From Aquariibacter albus (GTDB lineage Bacteria > Pseudomonadota > Gammaproteobacteria > Burkholderiales > Burkholderiaceae_C): a DNA stretch of 64,000 nucleotides. The stretch is from assembly GCF_014145335.1 (NCBI RefSeq), contig NZ_JACIVI010000007.1, positions 43,846-107,845 of the forward strand, read 5' to 3'. A program made the translations under genes and the position numbers. A model generated the notes under the pieces. It was not told the origin of the DNA, made no database searches, and saw nothing but the letters and a program-made list of their open reading frames with translations. Positions 37,059 through 46,126 of the stretch are shown in pieces (the stretch's first letter is position 1; each line of letters begins with the position of its first letter).

Positions 37059-39089
37059 ATGCGGAGAAACAGTCCCGGACGATGGTGTCCGCTGGTGCAG
37101 TCCCTGCTGCTGGCCGGCCTGGCCGGTGCCGCGCAGGCCCAGGTCGAGAGCGTGCCGGCCCCGCTGGCCAGCCAGGCTGCGCCCCTGCCGCCGGTCGACG
37201 ACCCGTGGAAGGTTGACATTTACTACGAGAACGACACCCGCTACCGCGGCCAGGACGCGACCGGCAGCACGGTGGGGCTCTCCAAGTTCCGCAACACCCT
37301 GCAGGTCGAGGCCGACAAGAAGCTCGCCGACGGCTGGGCCTTCCGCAGCATCCTGCGCGGCAGCTTCGACGGCGTCTACCGCCTCAACAGCGACCAGTTC
37401 GGCCGCAAGGCCGGCGGCCCCATCACGCTCGACTCCACCGGCGGTCCGCCGCCGCTGCCCCACGGCGGCGGCGCGGTCAACAAGGCCGTGGTCGACGGCC
37501 TGGGCCTGACCAACAACGCCTTCGGCTTCAACAGCAGCAACCCCAACGCGCCGGGCTACAACCCCAACGAGGGCCTGCGCGTGCTGGGCGACCGCTGGCA
37601 CGGCCGCGACGGCGGCGTGGCCTTCGCGGTGCCGGTGCGCCCCTGCGACACCGACAAGCGCGGCTGCGACGACTTCGGCGGCTACGGCGACCAGGACCGC
37701 AGCGACCTGGAGCTGCCCGAGTTCAACGAGCGCCTGGACGTGCTGCGCGAGGCCTTCGTCACCAAGACCTTCCCGCTGGCCGACGGCAAGCAGATGTTCC
37801 TGAAGGTCGGCAAGCAGCAGGTGGTCTGGGGCCGCACCGACCTGTTCCGCGTGCTCGACGTGATCAACCCCGTCGACTACTCGCGCAACAACATCTACGA
37901 CGAGCTGCAGGACATCCGCATCCCCATGTGGATCGCCCAGGCCGAGTACCGCATGGGCCCCAGCGAGACCATGCAGGACCGCAACCTGCAGGTGGTCTGG
38001 AACTTCGACAAGTTCCGCGCCAACAACCTGGGCCAGTGCGGCTCCAGCAACGTCATCCTGGACGCCGGCTGCTTCTTCCGCGGCATGCGCAACCTGTGGG
38101 ACAACGGCGGCACGGTGGCCAACTTCGCCAATGTCCAGCCGGGTGTTCTGCTGGCCACCGACTTCGGCCCCGGCCAGATCGGCCTGCGCAAGGTCCACCT
38201 GCCCGAGTGGAACCTGAAGAACACCCAGCTCGGCGTGAAGTACGAGGGCGTGTCGCAGGAGGGCCTGTCCTTCTCGCTGAACGCGCTGACCTACCGCTCG
38301 CAACTGCCCTCGCTGCGCGGCGGCAAGGGCGCGCAGAACAGCTTCACCGGCGTCACCCAGACCGATGCCCAGGGCGGCTGGCCCTACCTGATCGCCTTCG
38401 ACATGCACTTCCCGCGGGTGCACCTGATCGGCGGCTCGATGGACTTCGAGTGGGAGGCGGCCAAGGCGGCCGTCCGCGTCGAGGCGGCCCTGACCCATGG
38501 CGAGGAGTTCGCCAACACGCTCAAGCCCGAGCTGTACTCCAAGAACCGCGTCTTCCGCTCGGTGATCGGCTTCGACCGGCCGACCTTCATCCCCTGGATC
38601 AACCCCAACCGCACCACGCTGATCTCGGCGCAGCTCTTCTACCAGCACATCTTCGACCACGAGGTGAAGCAGATGGCCTTCGGCCGGGCCGGCATGCCCG
38701 ACTGGCAGGACAACGTGATCGGCACCCTGCTGATCAAGGCCTTCCTCGCCAACGACCGCGTCAGCCCGCAGCTGATCACCGCCTACGACGTGCGTGCCAA
38801 GGCCCTGGTCACGGCGCCGCAGGTCGACTGGCTGATCAGCGACAAGCTGAAGATCAGCGTCGGCGGCAACTTCAAGTGGCGTGACGGCGACGACCGCTGG
38901 AAGTTCGACGACTGCCGCAGCTGCAACCCCTTCCCGCCCTTCACCGCGCCCATCGGCGACGCCAACCCCATGACCCCGGGCTCGCGCGGCCTGGGCGGCC
39001 TGGAGCCGCTGGGCCGCTTCCGTGCCGGCCCCATCGGCACGGCCTGGAAGGAGAACGAGGTCTTCGTGACCATGCGCTACCAGTTCTGA
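37059..39089 (+). CDS. DUF1302 family outer-membrane-type protein (transport module 1)
   Basis: 676 residues from ATG 37059, with GAGGAG upstream. A signal peptide ends at AQAQ. The mature protein is beta-rich with alternating aromatic strands, and it ends in an aromatic residue (MRYQF), as expected for an outer-membrane beta-barrel. The sequence VGKQQVVWGRTDLFRVLDVINPVDYSRN is a hallmark of DUF1302. Members have been linked by context to hydrophobic substrate utilisation. It is followed by a DUF1329 gene, its nearly constant partner, 86 bp on. A smaller paralogue of 568 residues is encoded at 54592. Confidence 0.9.
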   Translation: MRRNSPGRWCPLVQSLLLAGLAGAAQAQVESVPAPLASQAAPLPPVDDPWKVDIYYENDTRYRGQDATGSTVGLSKFRNTLQVEADKKLADGWAFRSILRGSFDGVYRLNSDQFGRKAGGPITLDSTGGPPPLPHGGGAVNKAVVDGLGLTNNAFGFNSSNPNAPGYNPNEGLRVLGDRWHGRDGGVAFAVPVRPCDTDKRGCDDFGGYGDQDRSDLELPEFNERLDVLREAFVTKTFPLADGKQMFLKVGKQQVVWGRTDLFRVLDVINPVDYSRNNIYDELQDIRIPMWIAQAEYRMGPSETMQDRNLQVVWNFDKFRANNLGQCGSSNVILDAGCFFRGMRNLWDNGGTVANFANVQPGVLLATDFGPGQIGLRKVHLPEWNLKNTQLGVKYEGVSQEGLSFSLNALTYRSQLPSLRGGKGAQNSFTGVTQTDAQGGWPYLIAFDMHFPRVHLIGGSMDFEWEAAKAAVRVEAALTHGEEFANTLKPELYSKNRVFRSVIGFDRPTFIPWINPNRTTLISAQLFYQHIFDHEVKQMAFGRAGMPDWQDNVIGTLLIKAFLANDRVSPQLITAYDVRAKALVTAPQVDWLISDKLKISVGGNFKWRDGDDRWKFDDCRSCNPFPPFTAPIGDANPMTPGSRGLGGLEPLGRFRAGPIGTAWKENEVFVTMRYQF

Positions 39090-39175
39090 GCCTGCGCCCA
39101 CCCCACCGGTCCGCAGCCCGGCCCCGCGGCCGGGCCCGGACCGGGCCCGAACGATTGAACGAGGAGACCCCCACC

Positions 39176-40486
39176 ATGCCCATCCGTCCCCAAGGCCTGG
39201 CCTTCGCGCTGGCCCTCGCGCTGAGCGCCGGCGTCGCCACGGCGGCCAGCGAAGCCGATGTCGAAGCCAGCTTCGACCCCTACAAGGCCGGCTTCCCCAG
39301 CTTCCCCGGCCTGAGCGTCGGCACCGTCATCAACAAGGCCAATGCCGAGCAGTTCAAGGACGTGCTCGATGCCGGCATGCTGATGATGATCAAGAACGGC
39401 TGGACCGAGATCAAGGTCGGCCCGACCACCCAGTTCCGCCTGAACCAGTTCTACGTCGACGCCACCAAGAAGGGCCTGAACAAGGCCAAGCTGGGCGCCA
39501 AGAACGGTGAGCTGACGGGCTACGAGGCCGGCCGGCCCTTCCCCGAGGAGCCCAAGCTGGACGACCCGCGGGCCGGCGAGAAGATCGCCTGGAACTACAA
39601 GTACGGCATCAACTGGGGCGACAACGCCGCCATCGACCCCTTCTACTGGCGCTACCGCAACATGGCCACCGGCCAGGTCGAGCGGACCATCAAGTTCGAC
39701 TTCCACTTCCTGAACTTCAAGCACCGCGTGCAGCACGCCCCGGTGCCCGAGGTGACGCCCAACCCCTCGGAGCTCTTCCGCGGCATCTACGTGCGCGTGC
39801 AGGAGCCGCAGGATCTGAAGAACACCCAGCTGCTGATCCAGCGCTACGAGGACGACCTGAAGTTCGACGACGCCTACCTCTACCTGGGCTTCCAGCGCCG
39901 CGTGCGGCGCCTGGCCACCGGGCAGCAGACCGACTCCTTCCTGGGCTCGGACCTGATGATCGAGGACTTCGAGGGCTACAACGGTCGGATCTCCGACATG
40001 AAGTGGACCTTCAAGGGCACGCGCAACATCCTGATGCCCTACTACAACCACAACGAGCTGCAGCTGACCGACGAGTTCAAGGAAGCCGACGGCTACAAGT
40101 TCGTGGACTACGGCGGCCAGGGCGGCTGCTTCCCCAACATCACCTGGCAGCTGCGCAAGGTCTTCGTGCTGGAGGCCGAGCCGGTCAACCCGGCGCACCC
40201 GGTCAGCAAGCGCGTCTTCCACATCGATGCGCAGGTCTACAACATCAACCGCACGCTGATCTACGACCGGAAGGGCGAGCTGTGGAAGAGCTTCACCATC
40301 GGCAAGTCGCATCCGGACTACCACCACCCGATCAACAAGGGCTCGGGCATCGCCATCGATGACTCGGGTTCGATGATTGACGTGCAGAGCAAGCACTGCA
40401 CGACGGTGCAGTTCAAGGGCCAGGTCGATCCCAAGCAGAACCCGCCCAGCCTCTTCCAGGTGCAGAACCTGCGCGGCGGCAACTGA
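39176..40486 (+). CDS. DUF1329 family periplasmic protein (transport module 1)
   Basis: 436 residues from ATG 39176 with GAGGAG seven bases upstream. It has a signal peptide ending at TAAS. The family, sometimes annotated as outer-membrane lipoprotein-sorting-like, has a LolA/LolB-type beta-sandwich that can bind acyl or other hydrophobic groups. Recognisable segments are NGWTEIKVGPTTQFRLN, RRLATGQQTDSFLGSDL and RKVFVLEAEPVNPAHPV. It always pairs with DUF1302 in this window. A strong hairpin terminator follows 47 bp later, before dmpD. Confidence 0.9.
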   Translation: MPIRPQGLAFALALALSAGVATAASEADVEASFDPYKAGFPSFPGLSVGTVINKANAEQFKDVLDAGMLMMIKNGWTEIKVGPTTQFRLNQFYVDATKKGLNKAKLGAKNGELTGYEAGRPFPEEPKLDDPRAGEKIAWNYKYGINWGDNAAIDPFYWRYRNMATGQVERTIKFDFHFLNFKHRVQHAPVPEVTPNPSELFRGIYVRVQEPQDLKNTQLLIQRYEDDLKFDDAYLYLGFQRRVRRLATGQQTDSFLGSDLMIEDFEGYNGRISDMKWTFKGTRNILMPYYNHNELQLTDEFKEADGYKFVDYGGQGGCFPNITWQLRKVFVLEAEPVNPAHPVSKRVFHIDAQVYNINRTLIYDRKGELWKSFTIGKSHPDYHHPINKGSGIAIDDSGSMIDVQSKHCTTVQFKGQVDPKQNPPSLFQVQNLRGGN

Positions 40487-40532
40487 TCCTTCTCCGTGTG
40501 TGCCGGTCCGGCGGCGGCCCGGCGGACCTTGC

Positions 40533-40579
40533 GGCGGGCCGGGGGGGGGCCACAAGCCTCCCCGGCCCGCCTCTTTTCT
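40533..40579 (+). terminator. Intrinsic terminator between DUF1329 gene and dmpD
   Basis: GGCGGGCCGGGG (40533-40544) and CCCCGGCCCGCC (40560-40571) form a perfect 12-bp stem with a 15-nt loop, followed by TCTTTTCT (40572-40579). It should stop or reduce transcription into dmpD, yet no separate promoter for dmpD is evident in the 20 bp after it. Confidence 0.72.
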
Positions 40580-40591
40580 GGAGCGTTTCCC

Positions 40592-41419
40592 ATGAACAGC
40601 AGCAACCCCGAACTGGGCCGCCGCGTGCAGGCCGGCGGCATCGCCACCAACGTCCATGAGCGCGGCAGCGGCGAGCCGGTCTTCCTCATCCACGGCTCCG
40701 GTCCCGGCGTGACGGCCTGGGCCAACTGGCGCCTGAGCCTGCCGGTGCTGGCCGAGCGCTTCCGCGTCATCGCGCCCGACATGGTGGGCTTCGGCGAGAC
40801 CGAGCGCCCGGCCGGCCAGCGCTACGACATGGCTGCCTGGGTCGACCACGCCCTGGGCGTGATGGATGCCCTGGACATCGAGCGCACGAACCTGGTGGGC
40901 AATTCCTTCGGCGGCGCCCTGGCCCTGGCCCTGGCCATCCGTGCGCCGCAGCGCGTCAAGCGCCTGGCGCTGATGGGCAGCGTCGGCGTGCCCTTCCCGA
41001 TCACGCCGGGGCTGGATGCGGTCTGGGGCTACCAGCCCTCGATCGAGACCATGCGCGGCCTGCTGGATGTCTTCGCCTTCGACCGTGGTCTGGTCAACGA
41101 CGAGCTGGCCCGGCTGCGCTACGAGGCCAGCATCCAGCCCGGCCGGCAGGAGGCCTTTGCGCAGATGTTCCCCGCGCCGCGCCAGCGCTGGGTGGATGCG
41201 ATGTGCAGCGCCGAGGCCGACATCCGCGCCTTGCCGCACGAAACCCTGATCGTCCACGGCCGCGAGGACCGCGTGATCCCGCTCGCCACCAGCCAGCGCC
41301 TGCTGGAGCTGATCCCGCGGGCCGAACTGCATGTCTTCGGCCGCTGCGGCCACTGGACACAGATCGAGCATGCGCGACGCTTCAACGAGCTGCTGCTGAA
41401 CTTCTTCGGCCAGCCCTGA
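40592..41419 (+). CDS. dmpD: 2-hydroxymuconic semialdehyde hydrolase
   Basis: 275 residues of the alpha/beta-hydrolase fold. The HGSGPGVTAWANWR oxyanion region, the nucleophile elbow GNSFGGALAL, the acid in VHGREDRVIP and the catalytic His in CGHWTQIEH are characteristic of DmpD/XylF-type C-C hydrolases. It cleaves the ring-fission product to 2-hydroxypentadienoate and formate (or acetate from methylated catechols), the hydrolytic branch. This is the only hydrolase gene of this type in the window, and it is absent from both meta operons. It lies behind the transport genes and a hairpin terminator, upstream of meta operon 2. Confidence 0.92.
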   Translation: MNSSNPELGRRVQAGGIATNVHERGSGEPVFLIHGSGPGVTAWANWRLSLPVLAERFRVIAPDMVGFGETERPAGQRYDMAAWVDHALGVMDALDIERTNLVGNSFGGALALALAIRAPQRVKRLALMGSVGVPFPITPGLDAVWGYQPSIETMRGLLDVFAFDRGLVNDELARLRYEASIQPGRQEAFAQMFPAPRQRWVDAMCSAEADIRALPHETLIVHGREDRVIPLATSQRLLELIPRAELHVFGRCGHWTQIEHARRFNELLLNFFGQP

Positions 41420-41436
41420 GTCCGCCCGCGGCCCCG

Positions 41437-41504
41437 ATACCGCGGCGGTATCGGGCGCCGCCCGGCAAAGGTATTGGACGCTGCGGAGACCCGCTTCCTA
41501 AACT
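41437..41504 (+). promoter_or_regulatory. CatM/BenM-type operator and promoter of meta operon 2
   Basis: ATAC-CGCGGCG-GTAT (41437-41451), then GTATTGGAC (41471-41479) and GCTTCCTAAACTG (41493-41505) with a -10-like TAAACT. The last element is repeated exactly in the promoter of the second dioxygenase (reverse complement of 52501-52513). It lies 18 bp after the dmpD stop. Confidence 0.82.
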
Positions 41505-41539
41505 GAATTGCATCGATTCATCTGGGAAGAGGGCGCGGC

Positions 41540-43000
41540 GTGCAGCAGGTTCAGCATTTCATCGGCGGCAGCTTCCAGCCCGCCTTCAACGGCGCCCGCT
41601 TCGAGAAGCGCTCGCCGCTGGACCGGACGCTGATCGCCCAGATCGCCGAGGGCGGGGCCGCCGAGATCGACGCCGCCGTGCGGGCCGCGCGCGCTGCCCT
41701 GCACGGTGACTGGGCCCGTCTCGGCACCGACAAGCGCTGCGCCATGCTGCATGCGGTGGCCGACGAGATCACCCGCCGCTTCGACGACTTCGTGCAGGCC
41801 GAGGAGGCCGACACCGGCCAGCCGCACCATGTGATCGCGCACGCCTTCGTGCCGCGCGGCGCGGCCAACTTCAAGGTCTTCGCCGACGTGGTGAAGAACG
41901 TGCCAGCCGAGTCCTTCCAGCTCGACACGCCCGATGGCCGCGGTGCCCTGAACTACGCGCTGCGCAAGCCCAAGGGCGTGATCGGCGTGATCTGCCCGTG
42001 GAATGCGCCGCTGCTGCTGATGACCTGGAAGGTCGGCCCGGCCCTGGCCTGCGGCAACACCGTCATCGTCAAGCCATCGGAGGAGACCCCGCTCTCGGCC
42101 GCGCTGCTGGGCGAGGTGATGAACACCGTCGGCGTGCCGGCCGGGGTCTACAACGTCGTGCATGGCTTCGGCCCGGGCTCGGCCGGTGAGGCCCTGACCC
42201 GCCACGAGGGGGTGAACGCGATCACCTTCACCGGCGAGACGCGCACCGGCACGGCGATCATGCAGGCGGCGGCCGGCGGCATCCGCGATGTGAGCTTCGA
42301 GCTGGGCGGCAAGAACGCCGGCCTCGTCTTTGCCGATGCGGACTTCGAGGCCGCGGTCGACGGCATCTTCCGCTCGGCCTTCATGAACACTGGCCAGGTC
42401 TGCCTGGGCACCGAGCGGGTGTATGTGGAGCGGCCGATCTTCGAGCGCTTCGTCGCCGCGCTGAAGGCGCGCTGCGAGGCGGTGGTCTACGGCCGGCCGC
42501 AGGACCCCGGCGCCAACTACGGCCCGCTGATCAGCGAGGAGCATCGCCGCAAGGTGCTGAGCTACTACGCGGCGGCGGTGGCCGAGGGCGCCACCGTGGT
42601 GACCGGCGGCGGCGTGCCGTCCATGCCCGGTGCGCTGGCCGAGGGGTCCTGGGTGCAGCCGACCATCTGGACCGGCCTGCCGGAGAGCGCCCGCGTCGTG
42701 CAGGAGGAAATCTTCGGCCCCTGCTGCCACATCCGCCCCTTCGACACCGAGGACGAGGTGCTGGCCCTGGCCAATGCCAACCGCTACGGCCTGGCCACCA
42801 CGATCTGGACCCGCGACCTGGCCCGCGCGCACCGCGTGGCCGGCGCCATCGAGGTGGGCGTGGCCTGGGTCAACAGCTGGTTCCTGCGCGACCTGCGTAC
42901 GCCCTTCGGCGGCAGCAAGCAATCCGGCATCGGCCGCGAGGGCGGCGTGCATTCGCTGGAGTTCTACACCGAGCTGCGCAATGTCTGCGTGAAGCTATGA
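41540..43000 (+). CDS. dmpC: 2-hydroxymuconic semialdehyde dehydrogenase (copy 2)
   Basis: 486 residues from a GTG start. Aldehyde dehydrogenase motifs: PWNAP, FELGGKNAG (Glu254) and GQVCLGTERV (Cys288). It is clearly paralogous to the copy at 26928 along its full length, including the C-terminal FYTELRN-VC-KL end. It opens meta operon 2 directly behind a LysR-type box. It performs the same reaction; a difference in preference between ring-fission products of phenol and of methylphenols is possible but not shown. A 367-bp palindromic repeat element separates it from the next gene. Confidence 0.95.
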   Translation: MQQVQHFIGGSFQPAFNGARFEKRSPLDRTLIAQIAEGGAAEIDAAVRAARAALHGDWARLGTDKRCAMLHAVADEITRRFDDFVQAEEADTGQPHHVIAHAFVPRGAANFKVFADVVKNVPAESFQLDTPDGRGALNYALRKPKGVIGVICPWNAPLLLMTWKVGPALACGNTVIVKPSEETPLSAALLGEVMNTVGVPAGVYNVVHGFGPGSAGEALTRHEGVNAITFTGETRTGTAIMQAAAGGIRDVSFELGGKNAGLVFADADFEAAVDGIFRSAFMNTGQVCLGTERVYVERPIFERFVAALKARCEAVVYGRPQDPGANYGPLISEEHRRKVLSYYAAAVAEGATVVTGGGVPSMPGALAEGSWVQPTIWTGLPESARVVQEEIFGPCCHIRPFDTEDEVLALANANRYGLATTIWTRDLARAHRVAGAIEVGVAWVNSWFLRDLRTPFGGSKQSGIGREGGVHSLEFYTELRNVCVKL

Positions 43001-43367
43001 GTGAGGGTCCAGGGCTCGGGATGCGCGGCGTGGCCGCATGGGCCCAGGCCGGCCTGCTTCGGCGGGACGGTCGGCCCGGTGGGCCAACTGCCCTGCGATG
43101 CTCGGCTTCATGGCGGCGTCGCGGAACTCGCTGCGCGCCCCTTGGGCGCTCCGCTCGGACAGCCGCGACGGATCGGAAGCCGATGCGCGCTGTGCGCGCC
43201 GCCATGAAGCCTGCGCATCTCGGCGTCCCGCAGGCGCAGACCGGCCTGTGCCCATGCGGCCACGCATCCCGGTCGGCGCTGGGTCTCGGCCCCTGCCGCG
43301 TCGCGCCCACCGAGGCACCAAGCACACCCATCCGCGCTGCGCTGTCCCATCGTCCAACCCGCATGCC
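43001..43367. repeat. Long palindromic intergenic repeat inside meta operon 2
   Basis: The 367 bp between dmpC and dmpE hold a large imperfect inverted repeat. The outer arm at 43028-43057 pairs with 43236-43265 (28 of 30 positions), and an inner arm GGCTTCATGGCGGCG (43104-43118) pairs with CGCCGCCATGAAGCC (43197-43211). Frames across it have no ribosome site and no protein-like composition. It looks like a repeated extragenic element dropped into the operon. The same gap in operon 1 is only 14 bp. Confidence 0.75.
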
Positions 43368-44171
43368 ATGAGCCCCCAAGACCTCCAGCGCCACGGCGCC
43401 GCCCTGCATGCCGCCCTGCGCGGGCGCCACACCCTTGCGCCGCTGCGCGAGCAATGCCCCGGCATCACGCTGGAGGAGGCCTACCGCATCCAGGAGCACA
43501 TGGTCGCGCTGCGCGTGGCCGAGGGCGAGCGCATCGTCGGCAAGAAGATCGGCGTGACCAGCAAGCCGGTGCAGGACTTCCTCGGCGTCTACCAGCCCGA
43601 CTTCGGCCAGCTCACCTCCGGCATGGTGCGCAGCGAGGCCGAGGGCGTGGACCTGAACGCGCTGATCCAGCCCAAGGCCGAGGCCGAGCTCGCCTTCGTG
43701 CTGGAGCGCGACCTGGTGGGCCCCGACCTCACCGCCACCGACGTGATCCGCGCCACCGCCTATGTCTCGCCCTGCTTCGAGATCGTCGACTCGCGCATCC
43801 GCGACTGGACGATCAAGATCGAGGACACCGTGGCCGACAACGCCTCCTGCGGCGTCTTCCTGCTCGGCGAAGCCAAGGCCGATCCGCGCGACCTGGACCT
43901 GGCCCTGGCGGGCATGGTGCTGGAGAAGAACGGCGAGCTCTTCTCCACCAGCGTCGGCGCAGCGGTGCAGGGCTCGCCCGTCAACGCCGTGGTCTGGCTG
44001 GCCAACACCCTGGGTGCGCTGGGCCTGCCCTTCCGGGCCGGCGAGGTGATTCTTTCCGGCTCGCAGTCCGCCCTGGTGCCGGTGCGGGACGGCGACACCC
44101 TGGTCTGCACCGTCGGCGGTCTGGGCCGCTGCACGGCGCGCTTTCACGGACGGAGCGCCGTCGCATCATGA
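43368..44171 (+). CDS. dmpE: 2-oxopent-4-enoate hydratase (copy 2)
   Basis: 267 residues from ATG 43368; longer in-frame starts run into the palindromic repeat and are rejected. The IVGKKIGVTSKPVQDFLGVY, IQPKAEAELAFVL and VDSRIRDWTIKIEDTVADN segments match copy 1. The C-terminus has an extra short tail. It converts 2-hydroxypentadienoate to 4-hydroxy-2-oxovalerate. It overlaps dmpH copy 2 by four bases (ATGA). No good ribosome site precedes the ATG, perhaps because the repeat inserted just upstream. Confidence 0.92.
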   Translation: MSPQDLQRHGAALHAALRGRHTLAPLREQCPGITLEEAYRIQEHMVALRVAEGERIVGKKIGVTSKPVQDFLGVYQPDFGQLTSGMVRSEAEGVDLNALIQPKAEAELAFVLERDLVGPDLTATDVIRATAYVSPCFEIVDSRIRDWTIKIEDTVADNASCGVFLLGEAKADPRDLDLALAGMVLEKNGELFSTSVGAAVQGSPVNAVVWLANTLGALGLPFRAGEVILSGSQSALVPVRDGDTLVCTVGGLGRCTARFHGRSAVAS

Positions 44172-44959
44172 TCACCCTCAAGGACCCCGAGATCGAGGCC
44201 CTGGCCGAGCGCGTCGACGCCGCGCAGAGCGGCGCCCGCGCCATCCCCAAGCTGACGGACGACTTCCCGGCCATGACCCTGGCCGATGGCTATGCGGTGC
44301 AGCTTGCGCTGCGGCGCCGCCTGCTGGCGCGCGGCCAGCGCCAGGTGGGCTGGAAGGCCGGCCTCACCTCCCTGGCCAAGATGCGCCAGATGGGCGTGGA
44401 CGTACCCTCCATCGGCTTCCTGATGGCCGGCATGGCGCGCCCCGACGGCGGCACCGTGGTGCATGCCGAGATGGTGCACCCGCGCGTCGAATGCGAGGTG
44501 GCCTTCGTCACCCGCGCCCCGCTGCGCGGCGCAGCGGTGAGCCGCGAGGAGGTGCTGGCCGCCACCGACTTCGTGCTGCCGGCCATCGAAATCATCGACT
44601 CGCGCTACGCCGGCTTCAAGTTCGACCTGCCCAGCGTGGTGGCCGACAACGGCTCCTCGGCGCGCTACGTGACCGGCGGCCGTCCGCGCCGTCCTCGGGA
44701 GCTGGACCTGTCCACCCTGGGCGTGCTGATGGAGAAGAACGGCGAGCCCGTCGGCATGGCGGCCAGTGCGGCGGTGCTGGGCCATCCGGCCGAGGCCGTG
44801 GCCCTGCTGGTCAAGGTGCTCGACGAGCTCGGCGAGCACCTGCCCGCGGGCAGCTTCGTCATGAGCGGCGGCATCACCGAGGCCGTGGCCGTGCAGCCCG
44901 GCGATCACGTGATGGCGCGCTTCCAGGCGCTGGGCGCCGTCAGCCTGCGCTTCGTCTGA
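44168..44959 (+). CDS. dmpH: 4-oxalocrotonate decarboxylase (copy 2)
   Basis: 263 residues. The VGWKAGLTSLAKMRQMG and [15 protein letters not shown] segments identify the decarboxylase branch, and HPRVECEVAFVT holds the metal site. In operon 2 the gene directly follows dmpE, whereas in operon 1 it follows dmpG. It overlaps dmpE by four bases and is 10 bp before the tautomerase gene, so the three are tightly coupled. Confidence 0.93.
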   Translation: MITLKDPEIEALAERVDAAQSGARAIPKLTDDFPAMTLADGYAVQLALRRRLLARGQRQVGWKAGLTSLAKMRQMGVDVPSIGFLMAGMARPDGGTVVHAEMVHPRVECEVAFVTRAPLRGAAVSREEVLAATDFVLPAIEIIDSRYAGFKFDLPSVVADNGSSARYVTGGRPRRPRELDLSTLGVLMEKNGEPVGMAASAAVLGHPAEAVALLVKVLDELGEHLPAGSFVMSGGITEAVAVQPGDHVMARFQALGAVSLRFV

Positions 44960-44969
44960 AGGAGAGCCC

Positions 44970-45197
44970 ATGCCCATCATCGAGATGCACCTGCTCACCG
45001 GCCGCACCGTCGCGCAGAAGCGCGGCGTGGCTGCGGCCATCACCGAGGCCGTGTGCGCCCAGCTCGGCGTGCAGCCGCAGCAGGTGCGCATCCTGATCAC
45101 CGAACACGGCGGCGAGGACTTCTCCGTCGCCGGCCAGACCGCCGCGATGCGCGCCGAAGCCGCCGCGGCCACCCTGCCCACCAAGGATCCCGCATGA
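44970..45197 (+). CDS. dmpI: 4-oxalocrotonate tautomerase (copy 2)
   Basis: 75 residues with AAGGAGA upstream. Pro1, Arg11, Arg39 and Phe50 of 4-oxalocrotonate tautomerase are all present ([28 protein letters not shown]). The protein is 12 residues longer than copy 1 and has the standard Phe50 where copy 1 has Trp. It overlaps dmpF copy 2 by four bases (ATGA). It supplies 2-oxo-3-hexenedioate to DmpH. Confidence 0.93.
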   Translation: MPIIEMHLLTGRTVAQKRGVAAAITEAVCAQLGVQPQQVRILITEHGGEDFSVAGQTAAMRAEAAAATLPTKDPA

Positions 45198-46126
45198 GCA
45201 GCACCCCCCCGCGCAAGATCAAGTGCGCGCTGATCGGCTCCGGCAACATCGGCACCGACCTCATCTACAAGATCCAGCGCAGCCCGGTGCTGGAGCCGGT
45301 CTGGATGGTCGGCATCGACCCGGCCTCCGAGGGCCTGGCCCGCGCCCGCGAACTCGGCCTGAAGACCACCGCCGAAGGCGTCGATGGCCTGCTGCCGCAT
45401 GTGGCCGCGGACGGCATCCAGATCGCCTTCGACGCCACCAGCGCCTATGTGCATGCCGAGAATTCGCGCAAGCTCAATGCCCTGGGCGTGATGATGATCG
45501 ACCTCACCCCGGCCGCCATCGGGCCGCTGTGCGTGCCGCCGGTCAATCTGCGCGAGCATGCGGCCCGGCTGGAGATGAACGTCAACATGATCTCCTGCGC
45601 CGGCCAGGCCACCATCCCGATGGTGCATGCCATCTCGCGGGTGCAGGCGGTGGACTATGCAGAGATCGTGGCCAGCCTGGCGTCCAAGTCCATCGGGCCG
45701 GGCACGCGCGCCAACCTGGATGAGTTCACCTACACCACGTCCAACGCGCTGGTGAAGGTGGGCGGCGCGAAGCAGGGCAAGGCCCTGGCCATCATCAACC
45801 CGGCCGAGCCGCCGATGATCATGCGCAACACCATCAACTGCCTCACGGCCGAGCCGCCGAAGCAGGCCGAGATCACCGAGTCGGTGCTGGCCATGATCGC
45901 CGAGGTGCAGAAGTACGTGCCGGGCTACGAGCTGGTCAACGGCCCGAGCTTCGACGGCCACCGCGTCAGCGTCTTCATGAAGGTCGCCGGTCTCGGCGAC
46001 TACCTGCCCACCTACGCCGGCAACCTGGACATCATGACGGCGGCCGCCTGCCGCACGGCCGAGATGTTCGCCGAGGACATCCTCGCCGGCACCCTGAAGC
46101 TCGAAGCCGTGACGGAGACCGCCTGA
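45194..46126 (+). CDS. dmpF: Acetaldehyde dehydrogenase, acylating (copy 2)
   Basis: 310 residues. The start [13 protein letters not shown], the catalytic Cys in [10 protein letters not shown] (Cys135) and [17 protein letters not shown] match copy 1. The N-terminus has three additional residues. It shares one base with the next gene (TGATG), so translation is coupled to the aldolase with which it forms a channelling complex. Confidence 0.95.
   Translation: MSSTPPRKIKCALIGSGNIGTDLIYKIQRSPVLEPVWMVGIDPASEGLARARELGLKTTAEGVDGLLPHVAADGIQIAFDATSAYVHAENSRKLNALGVMMIDLTPAAIGPLCVPPVNLREHAARLEMNVNMISCAGQATIPMVHAISRVQAVDYAEIVASLASKSIGPGTRANLDEFTYTTSNALVKVGGAKQGKALAIINPAEPPMIMRNTINCLTAEPPKQAEITESVLAMIAEVQKYVPGYELVNGPSFDGHRVSVFMKVAGLGDYLPTYAGNLDIMTAAACRTAEMFAEDILAGTLKLEAVTETA

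Noticed and set aside
43038..43367. N-terminal extension of dmpE copy 2 by about 110 residues
   Set aside because: The extension is encoded by the palindromic repeat and has no counterpart in hydratases.
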